From Fimbriimonadales bacterium (GTDB taxonomy: Bacteria > Armatimonadota > Fimbriimonadia > Fimbriimonadales > GBS-DC), in assembly GCA_026003075.1 (NCBI GenBank), contig BPGO01000013.1, positions 1 through 52,626 of the forward strand: DNA of 52,626 bases, in the 5' to 3' direction. This document shows positions 8,504-15,645 of the stretch, one piece after another (within the stretch, counting starts at the first letter, position 1; every line of letters begins with the position of its first letter). The position numbers and the translations under genes were made by a program. Below the pieces are notes generated by a model. It did not search any database. It was not told the DNA's origin and worked only from the letters and a program-made list of their open reading frames with translations.

Positions 8504-10221
8504 AGCGCCACCTCTTCTTTAGATGAGCCTGTGGAGGAGTAGGCGATTGCATGAATGACATAGCTTTTCTCAGGTTCATAGCGGAACTCCACTGCGTCGC
8601 CAGGCGCAAATTGTTTCGTGGAAAACACCTTGATGCGATATACCATATCATCATCTTCTGCGAACAGGAACAGGTCATGATAACGGTAAACTTCAACTTG
8701 TTCAAAAGTCAGGTTCTCGCTGACATTGCGGAGCTGATACCCACTGCGGGTGCGCTCTATGCGCATTGGTGCGGGCAGTTGGGTCAGTGTATAGAGGGTA
8801 ATCAGGGTCGGGGTTAAGCTGTTGCTCTGAAGCATCGTCCCCCCGCTCGCGAATGTCACTTGGATTGGGTTCGATGCAGCAAAGGGCGCGACCGCGAGTG
8901 CATCCGCAGGTCGCCACCGCAGAGTCCACTCCCCGGACGGCGATCGATAGGAGTACTCGGCACGCTCGAGCGCGTGTTCCCTGACGCCTAGAATCAGTCG
9001 CGTACCGCTCAGGGAGGAACCCTCCGATTCAGGGGGCATGGCGAAGTGAATCGCGAAGATACTCAGCCCTGACAGCAGCACAACACCGTAAGGCGCGTAG
9101 ATCAGTCGGCGTTGCGCCCGCAAGATGCGCCAAAGCGCATAAAGCGCCCCTCCATACACCGATAGGATAACACCGAGCAAGGGCGCAGCAGCGATGCGCC
9201 GTTCTGCCTCGGTCGAGTCATGCTTGGGCACACTTGCAAGTTCAGCCAATTTCAGGATGGGAAAGTGCGGGCGGTTTAGAAAAGTTTTCCACAGCGTCGC
9301 CTGCCCCTCCCAGTTGCGCCATGCGGGATGCATCAGGTCGCCGCCAAACGCAATCAACTTGCCATAGCCGCAGGGGATTTGGAGCGCCAGCGCGTGATAT
9401 CCCGATTTCACGAGCGGTACGCCGTACCGATGGCTCAGCCATGTAGTAGGCACGGGCGCACTTGGTGGGGGAACTGGGGCGCTCTGGTCGTGTAGTTGCA
9501 CGGGCTGCGTGAGCCGCTGCATGCGGAGCGCGTCCCACTCTGGCAGATAGGGCGCAAGTCGTGTGCGCCGCAGCAGCGACGCGGAAGCCCGAATCGGCAC
9601 AATTAGCTGCCCGCCCGCATGCAACCACAGCACCAGCGCACGCTGCTGCGACGCATTCAGTCGCTCTGCGCCGTCCGTCAACACGATGAACGGGATGCCC
9701 AACAACGCCGCAGGGTGGTCGGGCAACTGCTCCGGACGCACATAGAGAGGCGTTAGCGGATAGGTCGACGATTCAACCGACCAAGCAGGATAGGTCTTCA
9801 ACCGCAGTGGCAAATAGTCAATCTGTCTGAGAAACTCGTAGCCCCCCACCAGATCGCCGACAAACAGCACCGCAATGCCGCGCGGGTTTACAGGCGCCGA
9901 GAAGAAGTTCAGTTCGCCTGCCGCTCGCCACCCAAAGAGGGGCAGATACCTCAAGCCTTGCTCCAGCATGAGAGTATAGCAGAGGAACTCACGCCGAGCG
10001 GGAGCGTGGGGCGTGCGGGGTACCTCGAAGCGGTAGCGTACACTGCCTGTACGCCACTCCAGCGTGTCCACGCGCATTTCGGGAACCGGCGGCGCGTCGA
10101 GGCGAATCGGCACAAGATCGACAAGGAGTTCAGGAAAAGGGGTTGTCAGCCGCGGTTCACTACCCCAAGACAACGCAAAGAAGTTTACCAATACAATTGC
10201 CCAGCGTTGGGGAAGCCTCAT
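8485..10221 (-). CDS. Exported, membrane-anchored protein, possibly GldG/DUF4350-like
   Basis: The 578-residue protein begins with a signal peptide ending near ALSWGS. Residues about 150-330 resemble an alpha/beta domain of the GATase-like/GldG kind (VLFVGDLVGGYEF, then FIVLTDGAERLNASQQRALVLWLHAGGQLIVP). Two membrane segments lie at about 345-400 (LLGVILSVYGGALYALW; VVLLSGLSIFAIHFAMP). A beta-rich C-terminal half follows and probably lies outside the membrane. GldG-like subunits often accompany ABC-2 permeases, which fits the two membrane genes downstream. No ATPase is encoded nearby. The start is the ATG at 10221, 8 nt after a TATAAT box. Confidence 0.55.
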   Translation of the reverse strand: MRLPQRWAIVLVNFFALSWGSEPRLTTPFPELLVDLVPIRLDAPPVPEMRVDTLEWRTGSVRYRFEVPRTPHAPARREFLCYTLMLEQGLRYLPLFGWRAAGELNFFSAPVNPRGIAVLFVGDLVGGYEFLRQIDYLPLRLKTYPAWSVESSTYPLTPLYVRPEQLPDHPAALLGIPFIVLTDGAERLNASQQRALVLWLHAGGQLIVPIRASASLLRRTRLAPYLPEWDALRMQRLTQPVQLHDQSAPVPPPSAPVPTTWLSHRYGVPLVKSGYHALALQIPCGYGKLIAFGGDLMHPAWRNWEGQATLWKTFLNRPHFPILKLAELASVPKHDSTEAERRIAAAPLLGVILSVYGGALYALWRILRAQRRLIYAPYGVVLLSGLSIFAIHFAMPPESEGSSLSGTRLILGVREHALERAEYSYRSPSGEWTLRWRPADALAVAPFAASNPIQVTFASGGTMLQSNSLTPTLITLYTLTQLPAPMRIERTRSGYQLRNVSENLTFEQVEVYRYHDLFLFAEDDDMVYRIKVFSTKQFAPGDAVEFRYEPEKSYVIHAIAYSSTGSSKEEVALWLFYP

Positions 10222-10229
10222 GGGACGAG

Positions 10230-10235
10230 ATTATA
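10230..10235 (-). promoter_or_regulatory. -10 box (TATAAT), leaderless start of the three-gene membrane operon
   Basis: A perfect TATAAT on the minus strand ends 8 nt before the ATG at 10221, with no Shine-Dalgarno between. TTGGTG lies 16 bp upstream as a possible -35. Confidence 0.6.
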
Positions 10236-10244
10236 CCTGTGGCG

Positions 10245-10273
10245 TTGCATGCACCAACAGCATAGGGTATAAT
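10245..10273 (+). promoter_or_regulatory. Promoter of tRNA-Gly
   Basis: TTGCAT (10245-10250), a 17-bp spacer and a perfect TATAAT (10268-10273) lie 13 nt before the mature tRNA 5' end. The promoter is divergent from that of the membrane operon. Confidence 0.7.
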
Positions 10274-10286
10274 CGAATCGTCGCAA

Positions 10287-10360
<74 letters not shown>

Positions 10361-10513
10361 TCGTGTACCCATTGTCCCCGCCCCCGTGCCATACAAACCT
10401 GCAGGCGGCTCGAGCGCCCCCAAAATTACCAGTTTTTTCACCGTCCCCTCAATAAAACGCCTCAGTATGGCAAAAATTCCCTTGCGCAGGGATGCGTCGG
10501 GAGGATAAACAGG
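10361..10513 (+). other. Non-coding spacer between tRNA-Gly and the HD-GYP gene
   Basis: The 153-nt spacer has no credible gene. It contains a T6 run at 10431-10436 behind the weak stem GGCG/CGCC, which may end the tRNA transcript. It also contains AAATTCCC at 10474, faintly like the repeat at 13-36. GGGAGG at 10499-10504 is the ribosome-binding site of the next gene. I do not see the conserved core of a c-di-GMP riboswitch. Confidence 0.5.
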
Positions 10514-11584
10514 ATGCAGGTCTATCGGCTCTTTGAACCAGCGGAGTCGTCAGTGGTCGTCACCCAACCTCAGCGTCATGTGTTAATCGTGGATGACGAC
10601 GATTTGGTGCGCGAAACGCTCCATTTCGTGCTGGAAGATGGGGGGTATCAGGTGCATGCTGCGTCCTCAGGCGCGGAAGCGTTGCGCCTGTTGGAGCGTG
10701 AACCGATTGATATCGTGCTGAGTGACATCTTCATGCCGGGTATGAACGGGTTTGACCTGCTACGGCGGATACGCGAAATTGCGCCTGACACGCCTGTCAT
10801 TTTAATCACCGGCTACGGCAACATCGAAATGGCACGGGAGGCGTTAAAACAGGGCGCAAGCGACTTTATCACCAAACCCTACAACATCCATGAAATCCCG
10901 ATCATGATCGAGCGCAACCTCACACGCCACTCTTTGTTGGCAAACCAGACGCGCCAGTACGAGGATGCTGTGCAGCGGTCGTATCGGGCAACGCTGGATG
11001 CCCTCTTAGCAGCGTTAGACACGCGCGACACCGAGACTGAAGGGCACTCAGAGCGTGTCGCGGCGTACACGATGGCCATGGCGCACCGATTGAAACTCTC
11101 GCCTGAAGAGTTGAACGATATCGAACGCGGCGCGCTGCTGCACGATATCGGCAAAATCGGCGTCCCCGACAGCATTCTGTACAAACCGGGGCCTCTCACG
11201 CCCGAAGAGTGGGAAATTATGAAACAGCATCCCGTAATCGGCTATCGGATGTGCATGAAGGTCGACGCGCTCCGTTCGGCGGCTCCGATTGTTTTGCACC
11301 ACCACGAGCGTTGGGATGGGGAGGGCTACCCCTACGGTCTGGCGGGCGAAGCCATCCCGTTAGGGGCGCGTATCTTCGCCATCGCCGACACACTGGACGC
11401 GATGACTTCCGATCGCCCCTACCGCAAGGCACTGAGCTTCGCAGAGGCGCGCGAGGAAATCATCCGCTGCGCTGGGAAACAGTTCGACCCCGATATGGTC
11501 AAACTGTTCCTCGAGATCCCTGAAGAGGAGCTGCGCATGATTCGCGAGCTCAGTCTCGCGAATCGGCAACAGCGCGCGGCATAG
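10514..11584 (+). CDS. Response regulator with HD-GYP phosphodiesterase output domain
   Basis: The protein has 356 residues from the ATG at 10514, with GGGAGG 9 nt upstream. Residues 21-135 form a receiver domain: acidic pocket VDDDD at 26-30, phosphoacceptor D71 in LSDIFMPG, and K121 in FITKPYN. Residues 155-350 form an HD-GYP domain with HDIGK at 210-214, HHE at 263-265 and GEGYPYG at 269-275. All metal-binding motifs are intact. HD-GYP enzymes hydrolyse cyclic di-GMP, so it probably links a phosphorelay to c-di-GMP turnover in the cytosol. No cognate histidine kinase is in the window. The frame is open upstream through the tRNA, but the receiver fold and ribosome-binding site set this start. 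Confidence 0.92.
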   Translation: MQVYRLFEPAESSVVVTQPQRHVLIVDDDDLVRETLHFVLEDGGYQVHAASSGAEALRLLEREPIDIVLSDIFMPGMNGFDLLRRIREIAPDTPVILITGYGNIEMAREALKQGASDFITKPYNIHEIPIMIERNLTRHSLLANQTRQYEDAVQRSYRATLDALLAALDTRDTETEGHSERVAAYTMAMAHRLKLSPEELNDIERGALLHDIGKIGVPDSILYKPGPLTPEEWEIMKQHPVIGYRMCMKVDALRSAAPIVLHHHERWDGEGYPYGLAGEAIPLGARIFAIADTLDAMTSDRPYRKALSFAEAREEIIRCAGKQFDPDMVKLFLEIPEEELRMIRELSLANRQQRAA

Positions 11585-11591
11585 AGCATAC

Positions 11592-11617
11592 TTTTTGCGC
11601 TACCCGCAGCGCAAAAA
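11592..11617. terminator. Perfect 10-bp hairpin between convergent genes
   Basis: TTTTTGCGCT and AGCGCAAAAA form a perfect stem around ACCCGC. The hairpin lies between the stop codons of the convergent HD-GYP and anti-sigma genes. On either strand the U's precede the GC stem and A's follow it. It is therefore not a canonical U-tract terminator, but it could protect or end both transcripts. Confidence 0.5.
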
Positions 11618-11620
11618 CCA

Positions 11621-11806
11621 CTACAGAAAGCGGCGCTGAACCGCGAACACACGCCGGATCAGCGCGATCAGCCGCTTTTGCTCCTCATAGTGACGCTGGC
11701 AGGCGTCGCACTGTTTCAGGTGCGCTTCCAGCTGGTCGGCGAGCGTTGGAGCGAGGTCTCCCATAATATAGGCCTCCATCCACTCTTGTGCTCGCCTGCA
11801 ATTCAT
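11621..11806 (-). CDS. Small zinc-finger anti-sigma factor
   Basis: The protein has 61 residues. The ATG at 11806 is chosen because AAGGTGG lies 6 nt upstream; a TTG 6 nt earlier would overlap the sigma stop. The ZAS/zf-HC2 motif is complete: C3, then H29-x3-C33-x2-C36 (HLKQCDAC). There is no transmembrane segment, so it is a soluble anti-sigma factor that probably binds the co-transcribed ECF sigma factor and may respond to redox or zinc. It starts 2 nt after the sigma stop codon, which suggests coupled translation. Confidence 0.85.
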   Translation of the reverse strand: MNCRRAQEWMEAYIMGDLAPTLADQLEAHLKQCDACQRHYEEQKRLIALIRRVFAVQRRFL

Positions 11807-11808
11807 TA

Positions 11809-12345
11809 TCAACCACCTTCCGTTATGATTGATTGGATGATTGGGTGGGCTTTCAGACGCGACAGCGCTCGCGTAATGCGCTTGCGCACGGCATTTTCGT
11901 TCAAGCCCATCTGCCGGGCAATCTCTCGATAGCTCAAGCCGACGCCATAGCGCAACTCGAACATCTGCCGGTCAGTCTCCGACAGCGTCTGCATCGCTTC
12001 CTGCAACACAAAATACAACAGCAAATCCTCTTCGGGAATGGAGTAGGTATCCGTTTCATGGTCCGACTCCAATCCCAGCGAGCAGATTTCTTGCTCGCGC
12101 TTGCGCTCGCGGTACCAAGTATAGACCGCATTGCGCACTACCGTTCGGAGCCAAGGCTCGATCTTGTCCAGGTCACGCAGGTTATCCAGATTGTTGTAAA
12201 CCCGCAAGAGGCATTCCTGGGTCAGATCCGCGATATCGTCATCGTGGGACCGACAATAGCGTCGCACTAATCGCTCAATCCGCTCGCGCAGCGCTGCGTA
12301 AAACTGCTGCTCCGCATACGGCGATGTCCTTTCCGCATGATACAT
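11809..12345 (-). CDS. ECF-family RNA polymerase sigma factor
   Basis: The protein has about 178 residues. Region 2 (DDDIADLTQECLLRVYNNL, then IEPWLRTVVRNAVYTWYR) and region 4 (MQTLSETDRQMFELRYG, then YREIARQMGLNENAVRKRI) are both present, with no other domain. It would redirect RNA polymerase to a stress regulon under control of the downstream anti-sigma factor. The ATG at 12345 is preferred: AGGAAGG lies 8 nt upstream, whereas the in-frame GTG at 12354 sits too close to it. Transcription probably starts near 12590 from a consensus promoter, giving a leader of about 245 nt. Confidence 0.9.
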   Translation of the reverse strand: MYHAERTSPYAEQQFYAALRERIERLVRRYCRSHDDDIADLTQECLLRVYNNLDNLRDLDKIEPWLRTVVRNAVYTWYRERKREQEICSLGLESDHETDTYSIPEEDLLLYFVLQEAMQTLSETDRQMFELRYGVGLSYREIARQMGLNENAVRKRITRALSRLKAHPIIQSIITEGG

Positions 12346-12446
12346 GGCAGTCACCTTCCTTCCTTTCGGCGCACCCTATAGGGATGCTCCATGCGTTAAA
12401 GACTCAGAAACCGCCCAAAACCGGACAGCTTCCAAGGCGATTTTGG

Positions 12447-12478
12447 GGCAATTTCCCCCTAATTCGAGGGAAATTGCC
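12447..12478. repeat. Perfect 11-bp inverted repeat
   Basis: GGCAATTTCCC and GGGAAATTGCC are separated by 10 bp, with half-site centres 21 bp apart (two helical turns). This could be a protein operator or an RNA hairpin in the sigma leader. Confidence 0.7.
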
Positions 12479-12494
12479 TTTGCAAGCAAGCAAC
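12471..12494 (+). repeat. Short dispersed intergenic repeat, copy 2
   Basis: 21 of 24 bases match 13-36. It overlaps the right arm of the inverted repeat at 12447-12478. Confidence 0.4.
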
Positions 12495-12583
12495 GCGGGG
12501 TCTGCATGCGGGAAAGAGAGCGGCTCAGCGCAGTGCTGAGGTGGAGAGTACCCCCTTCCCTGCCCATTTAGACTGCGAATGCT

Positions 12584-12638
12584 CCCGCTTGTCTTTATTA
12601 TATAGCAATTTTTGGAAAATGTCAAGAGGGCAAGCGGG
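12584..12638. repeat. 8-bp inverted repeat flanking the sigma promoter
   Basis: CCCGCTTG (12584-12591) and CAAGCGGG (12631-12638) bracket the -35/-10 elements at 12597-12625. One arm covers the predicted start site and the other lies just upstream of -35. This looks like a pair of operator half-sites. On the plus strand the right arm is followed by TTTTT, so a long-loop terminator is an alternative reading. Confidence 0.5.
12597..12625 (-). promoter_or_regulatory. Consensus sigma-70-type promoter of the ECF sigma operon
   Basis: On the minus strand it reads TTGACA (12620-12625), a 17-bp spacer and TATAAT (12597-12602), an exact consensus. The predicted start is near 12590. Housekeeping-type expression is implied rather than autoregulation by the ECF factor. 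Confidence 0.85.
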
Positions 12639-12650
12639 TTTTTCTAGTAC

Positions 12651-14339
12651 TTATTGCAGTTGCAATTCCACCCGAACTGTTCCGGCGCGTTCGTGTTTAG
12701 CAGTGAGGCGCACAACACCACCTTGGGGGGCGTGAACGACCCATTCCACTTTCGCGCGGTCGTCGGTCGGGTCGGCGTTCCACACGCTGGCGGCGCTGGG
12801 TTTGTAGGCGCGCCCTTCCAGCTGCCCTAGCTCCTCACGCGGCTTACCAGAGCGCAAGGTCGCACCCTCGGGCAACTCAATCGTTGCAATCACGCCGCGC
12901 ACCACCTTCTTCTCCAACGCCTTCTTGGTGATGTAGGTGGGGAGCCAACCCGTGTTTTGCACGACCAGGCGCACTTTGTATACGCCCTCGCTCAGTGGCT
13001 CCGCTTTCGCCTCATAGATTTCCAACTTCGGCGAAATCAGCAGATGCCATACCAGCCAATCGGGGAACAGCGCGACCTCTTTTTCCAGAAACTCGGGCGG
13101 TGGGTTGCGCCACGCATAGAGTGCGTCCCAGCCTCCCAGCTCCACCGTGCCCAGCTGCGGATGTTCAAACTGGTACCAGTCCACATAGCCCTTGCCGCCC
13201 AAAACCTCGTCGCTCCATCGGAGCAACTTCAAGTCATCCTCTACAGGATGCTCGCGATACCAGTCGATAAACTTATACTCCGTAATGCCCGCTTGACGCT
13301 GAGGACTCCAGATTTCCACCGTCCACGCAAACACGCCCATGTGGTCATACATCCAGTCATCGAACACCCCTGAAATATATTCCTTCGGGTGATACTTGAA
13401 GTCATGGTACACGGAGATATTCGGATAACCTGTAATCTCTGTGCCTTTCGCGCCGATTTTCTGGTAGGTCCACAGGTCTTCGGCAGGGAAGCTGTCGTCG
13501 GGCTGATGGCTATAGGGTCGAAGCAGCACGCCGCTCCAAGTGTGAAAAGTGACTCCGCCCGTGATGTTGGGATGGTTCACGATGAAATCCACAATCGCAC
13601 GCACTTCGGGTTCCGAAGTTGGATAGGGGCCTGCCCCGTGCTGTTCGTATTCCTGTCGCCAGTTGCTGGGGAAGTTTCGGTTGAGGTCTAACCCCTCCTT
13701 GCGCGGCTGGATCTGCAAAATCGCGGGGTCAAACGGTTCATCGAACCGCCCTTCGGGCAGAATTCGATAATACTCGCCGCCCGCCTCGTCGGGGTCGCGT
13801 CGGATCATTAGGCGCGGCTCGTCGGGATGCTTTTTCCAGTTGCCGTTTGGGTCGGGAATGCGCATCATCAGCATTCGCCCATCGCCGTCGATATCTTCGA
13901 TCACTAAGCCCCCGATGGGGTCTTCGTCGTAGGGATAGGGGCGCGTGCTGGAACGGATGATTTTGGGCTTGTCAGCCAGCGCCCACTCCGCGCCGTCAGG
14001 GTTCACGCGCGGGCAGATGTAAAACACCCGTGTATCCAGACAGTGCGTAATCCGTTCCGTCTTGCCGTATTCGCCTGTCAGCCGATGAATCAGATACAAA
14101 CACGCACTCGAGGGCGAGACCTCGCTGGCATGAATATTGCCATCAACCCACAGAGCGGGCTTCTCTTCTGCAGGACCGGTGGCAAAGTTCGTCACCGTAA
14201 GCAGCCAGATGTCGCGCCCCTCATAACTCTTGCCGATGCTCTGAATCTGCACGAGGTGGGGATACTCCTCGGCGTAGGCGTGCAGAATCCGCGTCAGCGC
14301 ATCGTAGCGATAGTAGGTATCGAAACGTACCTGTGGCAT
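12651..14339 (-). CDS. M14-family zinc carboxypeptidase
   Basis: The protein has about 562 residues. Zinc ligands are visible as HASE near residue 70 (GNIHASEVSPS) and a later His in VTFHTWSG. The catalytic Glu is in AWTVEIWSPQR, and LDLNRNFP is the substrate-binding Asn-Arg motif. A beta-rich C-terminal domain of about 150 residues follows (from KLEIYEAK). M14 enzymes remove C-terminal residues from peptides or act on cell-wall peptides. No signal peptide is apparent, which is unusual for this family. Tandem ATGs occur at 14342 and 14339; GGAGG is better spaced for the second. A large insert between the HxxE motif and NRNFP carries acidic DGDG stretches. Confidence 0.85.
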   Translation of the reverse strand: MPQVRFDTYYRYDALTRILHAYAEEYPHLVQIQSIGKSYEGRDIWLLTVTNFATGPAEEKPALWVDGNIHASEVSPSSACLYLIHRLTGEYGKTERITHCLDTRVFYICPRVNPDGAEWALADKPKIIRSSTRPYPYDEDPIGGLVIEDIDGDGRMLMMRIPDPNGNWKKHPDEPRLMIRRDPDEAGGEYYRILPEGRFDEPFDPAILQIQPRKEGLDLNRNFPSNWRQEYEQHGAGPYPTSEPEVRAIVDFIVNHPNITGGVTFHTWSGVLLRPYSHQPDDSFPAEDLWTYQKIGAKGTEITGYPNISVYHDFKYHPKEYISGVFDDWMYDHMGVFAWTVEIWSPQRQAGITEYKFIDWYREHPVEDDLKLLRWSDEVLGGKGYVDWYQFEHPQLGTVELGGWDALYAWRNPPPEFLEKEVALFPDWLVWHLLISPKLEIYEAKAEPLSEGVYKVRLVVQNTGWLPTYITKKALEKKVVRGVIATIELPEGATLRSGKPREELGQLEGRAYKPSAASVWNADPTDDRAKVEWVVHAPQGGVVRLTAKHERAGTVRVELQLQ

Positions 14340-14419
14340 CATCGTCCTCCGTGCGACTTTAGTTCGTCACCGTGCAGCAACCTTCCTGCGTATCGGTGGG
14401 CAGTGTTTGAACGCCCATG

Positions 14420-14449
14420 TTGCTTCGCGTCAGCGTGGTGGGGTATACT
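14420..14449 (+). promoter_or_regulatory. Promoter of tRNA-Lys
   Basis: TTGCTT (14420-14425), an 18-bp spacer and TATACT (14444-14449) lie 9 nt before the tRNA 5' end. Confidence 0.6.
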
Positions 14450-14458
14450 CTCTGGCGT

Positions 14459-14533
14459 GAGCCGGTAGCTCAGTGGTAGAGCAACGGACTTTTAATCCGT
14501 GGGTCGAGGGTTCGAATCCCTCCCGGCTCACCA
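14459..14533 (+). tRNA. tRNA-Lys (anticodon TTT)
   Basis: The 75-nt cloverleaf includes an encoded CCA. The acceptor GAGCCGG pairs with CCGGCTC. The anticodon stem ACGGA/TCCGT holds the loop CTTTTAA (anticodon TTT). The T arm GAGGG-TTCGAAT-CCCTC and discriminator A follow. Confidence 0.97.
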
Positions 14534-14590
14534 TTTGTGTAAGCGGTGGCACACGAGACGCGCGGTTTCCCTCAGAACGCAACGGAACAT

Positions 14591-14641
14591 GCACTTTCGG
14601 ATGTTTCGCTTTATCCCGCTTGCGAAAGTGCTGCTTTCACA
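14591..14641. repeat. 9-bp inverted repeat spanning the csaB 3' end
   Basis: GCACTTTCG (14591-14599) and CGAAAGTGC (14633-14641) are perfect complements around the csaB stop codon, with a nested TTCGC/GCGAA pair. It may stabilise or end the minus-strand transcript. There is no U tract. Confidence 0.4.
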
Positions 14642-15645
14642 CGCTGCAGGAGGGCTTCCGCTGCGTTGCGCAGGGGCAGCACACGCTGCTCGGTCTGCAC
14701 TTTCAGGGCGTCGCGTTGCGCCACGAAGGCGCGCCATACATGGGGGAGATCCACACTAATCGCCTCTAATCCCACGCGCGGCGCTTGGAGCTGGGTTGCG
14801 AGCGCGTCCACCTTGGGGTCATACGAGACGCACAGCACCGGCGTTCCTTGCGACGCGGCGAAAATCGCTCCGTGCAACCGCATCGCAACCACCCCCCACA
14901 GGGAGCGCGTGACGCTAAGCAGTTGCGCAGGGTGCGTCGGGGCAGGCAGCACGAATGCCTTGCTCGCGGCAGCGATGGCTTCACAAAGCGGACGATCTTG
15001 CGACTCCTGCATCGGGATGAGCATCGTACGGAACCCCTCGGCGTGCAATTGACGGCAGAACGCCACCATCACCTCCGCCACAGGCGCGTCTCGCCACGGG
15101 CGCGGCGCAACTCCCACCCAGCGAGCGTCAGCGTTGAACCCGATAGGCATCGGTTGCGCTTCCAGCACCCAGGTCAGGTCAGCGTCCACTTGTGCTTGCT
15201 CCACGCCAAGCGACCGCAACCGCTGCGCCGAGTCGGCGTCGCGCACACTGAGAAACGGAACCTTGCGTAGCATCGCACCCGTAAGCCAGCGACTGAGCGG
15301 TCGATACAGCGGTCCGATGCCTTGTCCCACCAGCAACACGCGACCGTGTGCGCTCAGTCCCCAGCGTATTAGCGCAAGGTAATACAGCAGTGAGCGCAAG
15401 CTGGTGGCATCTTGCAGGAGGCTCCCGCCCCCCAAAATCAGCGCGTCCGATTCGCGGATTGCTTGCCGAACCGCACGCAGCGCCATGCGCGGCACAGCAC
15501 GAACGCCGTAGGTCTGCTGGGTGAACACAGGGTCGCCCGACAGCACCGTCGTTGCCTCGTGGGGCACACCCTGCAACAGCGCGGCGAGCGAACCTTCATC
15601 GCCCCAGTTGCGGTAGCCATAGTAGCCTGCGATTACGACCCTCAT
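14611..15645 (-). CDS. csaB: CsaB-like polysaccharide pyruvyl transferase
   Basis: The 344-residue protein starts VVIAGYYGYRNWGDEGSL, the CsaB N-terminal signature, and continues with ALILGGGSLLQDATS and VGQGIGPL. CsaB adds a ketal pyruvate group to a cell-wall-associated polysaccharide and so creates the attachment site for SLH-domain S-layer proteins. Its presence suggests an S-layer anchored to a pyruvylated secondary polymer. The ATG overlaps the upstream kinase stop by 4 bp (ATGA), so the two genes are coupled. No SLH protein is in the window. Confidence 0.85.
   Translation of the reverse strand: MRVVIAGYYGYRNWGDEGSLAALLQGVPHEATTVLSGDPVFTQQTYGVRAVPRMALRAVRQAIRESDALILGGGSLLQDATSLRSLLYYLALIRWGLSAHGRVLLVGQGIGPLYRPLSRWLTGAMLRKVPFLSVRDADSAQRLRSLGVEQAQVDADLTWVLEAQPMPIGFNADARWVGVAPRPWRDAPVAEVMVAFCRQLHAEGFRTMLIPMQESQDRPLCEAIAAASKAFVLPAPTHPAQLLSVTRSLWGVVAMRLHGAIFAASQGTPVLCVSYDPKVDALATQLQAPRVGLEAISVDLPHVWRAFVAQRDALKVQTEQRVLPLRNAAEALLQRVKAALSQAG

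Larger units (their letters stand above)
12346..12590 (-). promoter_or_regulatory. Long structured 5' leader of the ECF sigma mRNA
   Basis: The leader is inferred from the promoter at 12597-12625. On the minus strand it contains a 6-bp hairpin CTCAGC-ACTGC-GCTGAG near the 5' part. It also holds the perfect 11-bp hairpin at 12447-12478, a CCCTATAGGG palindrome about 20 nt before the Shine-Dalgarno, and a copy of the short repeat at 12471-12494. I recognise no known riboswitch. It may be a regulatory leader (thermosensor, attenuator or protein-binding) or house a small RNA. Confidence 0.5.

Noticed and set aside
10361..10513. c-di-GMP riboswitch ahead of the HD-GYP gene
   Set aside because: The spacing and context would fit, but I could not find the conserved GEMM core or its paired helices.
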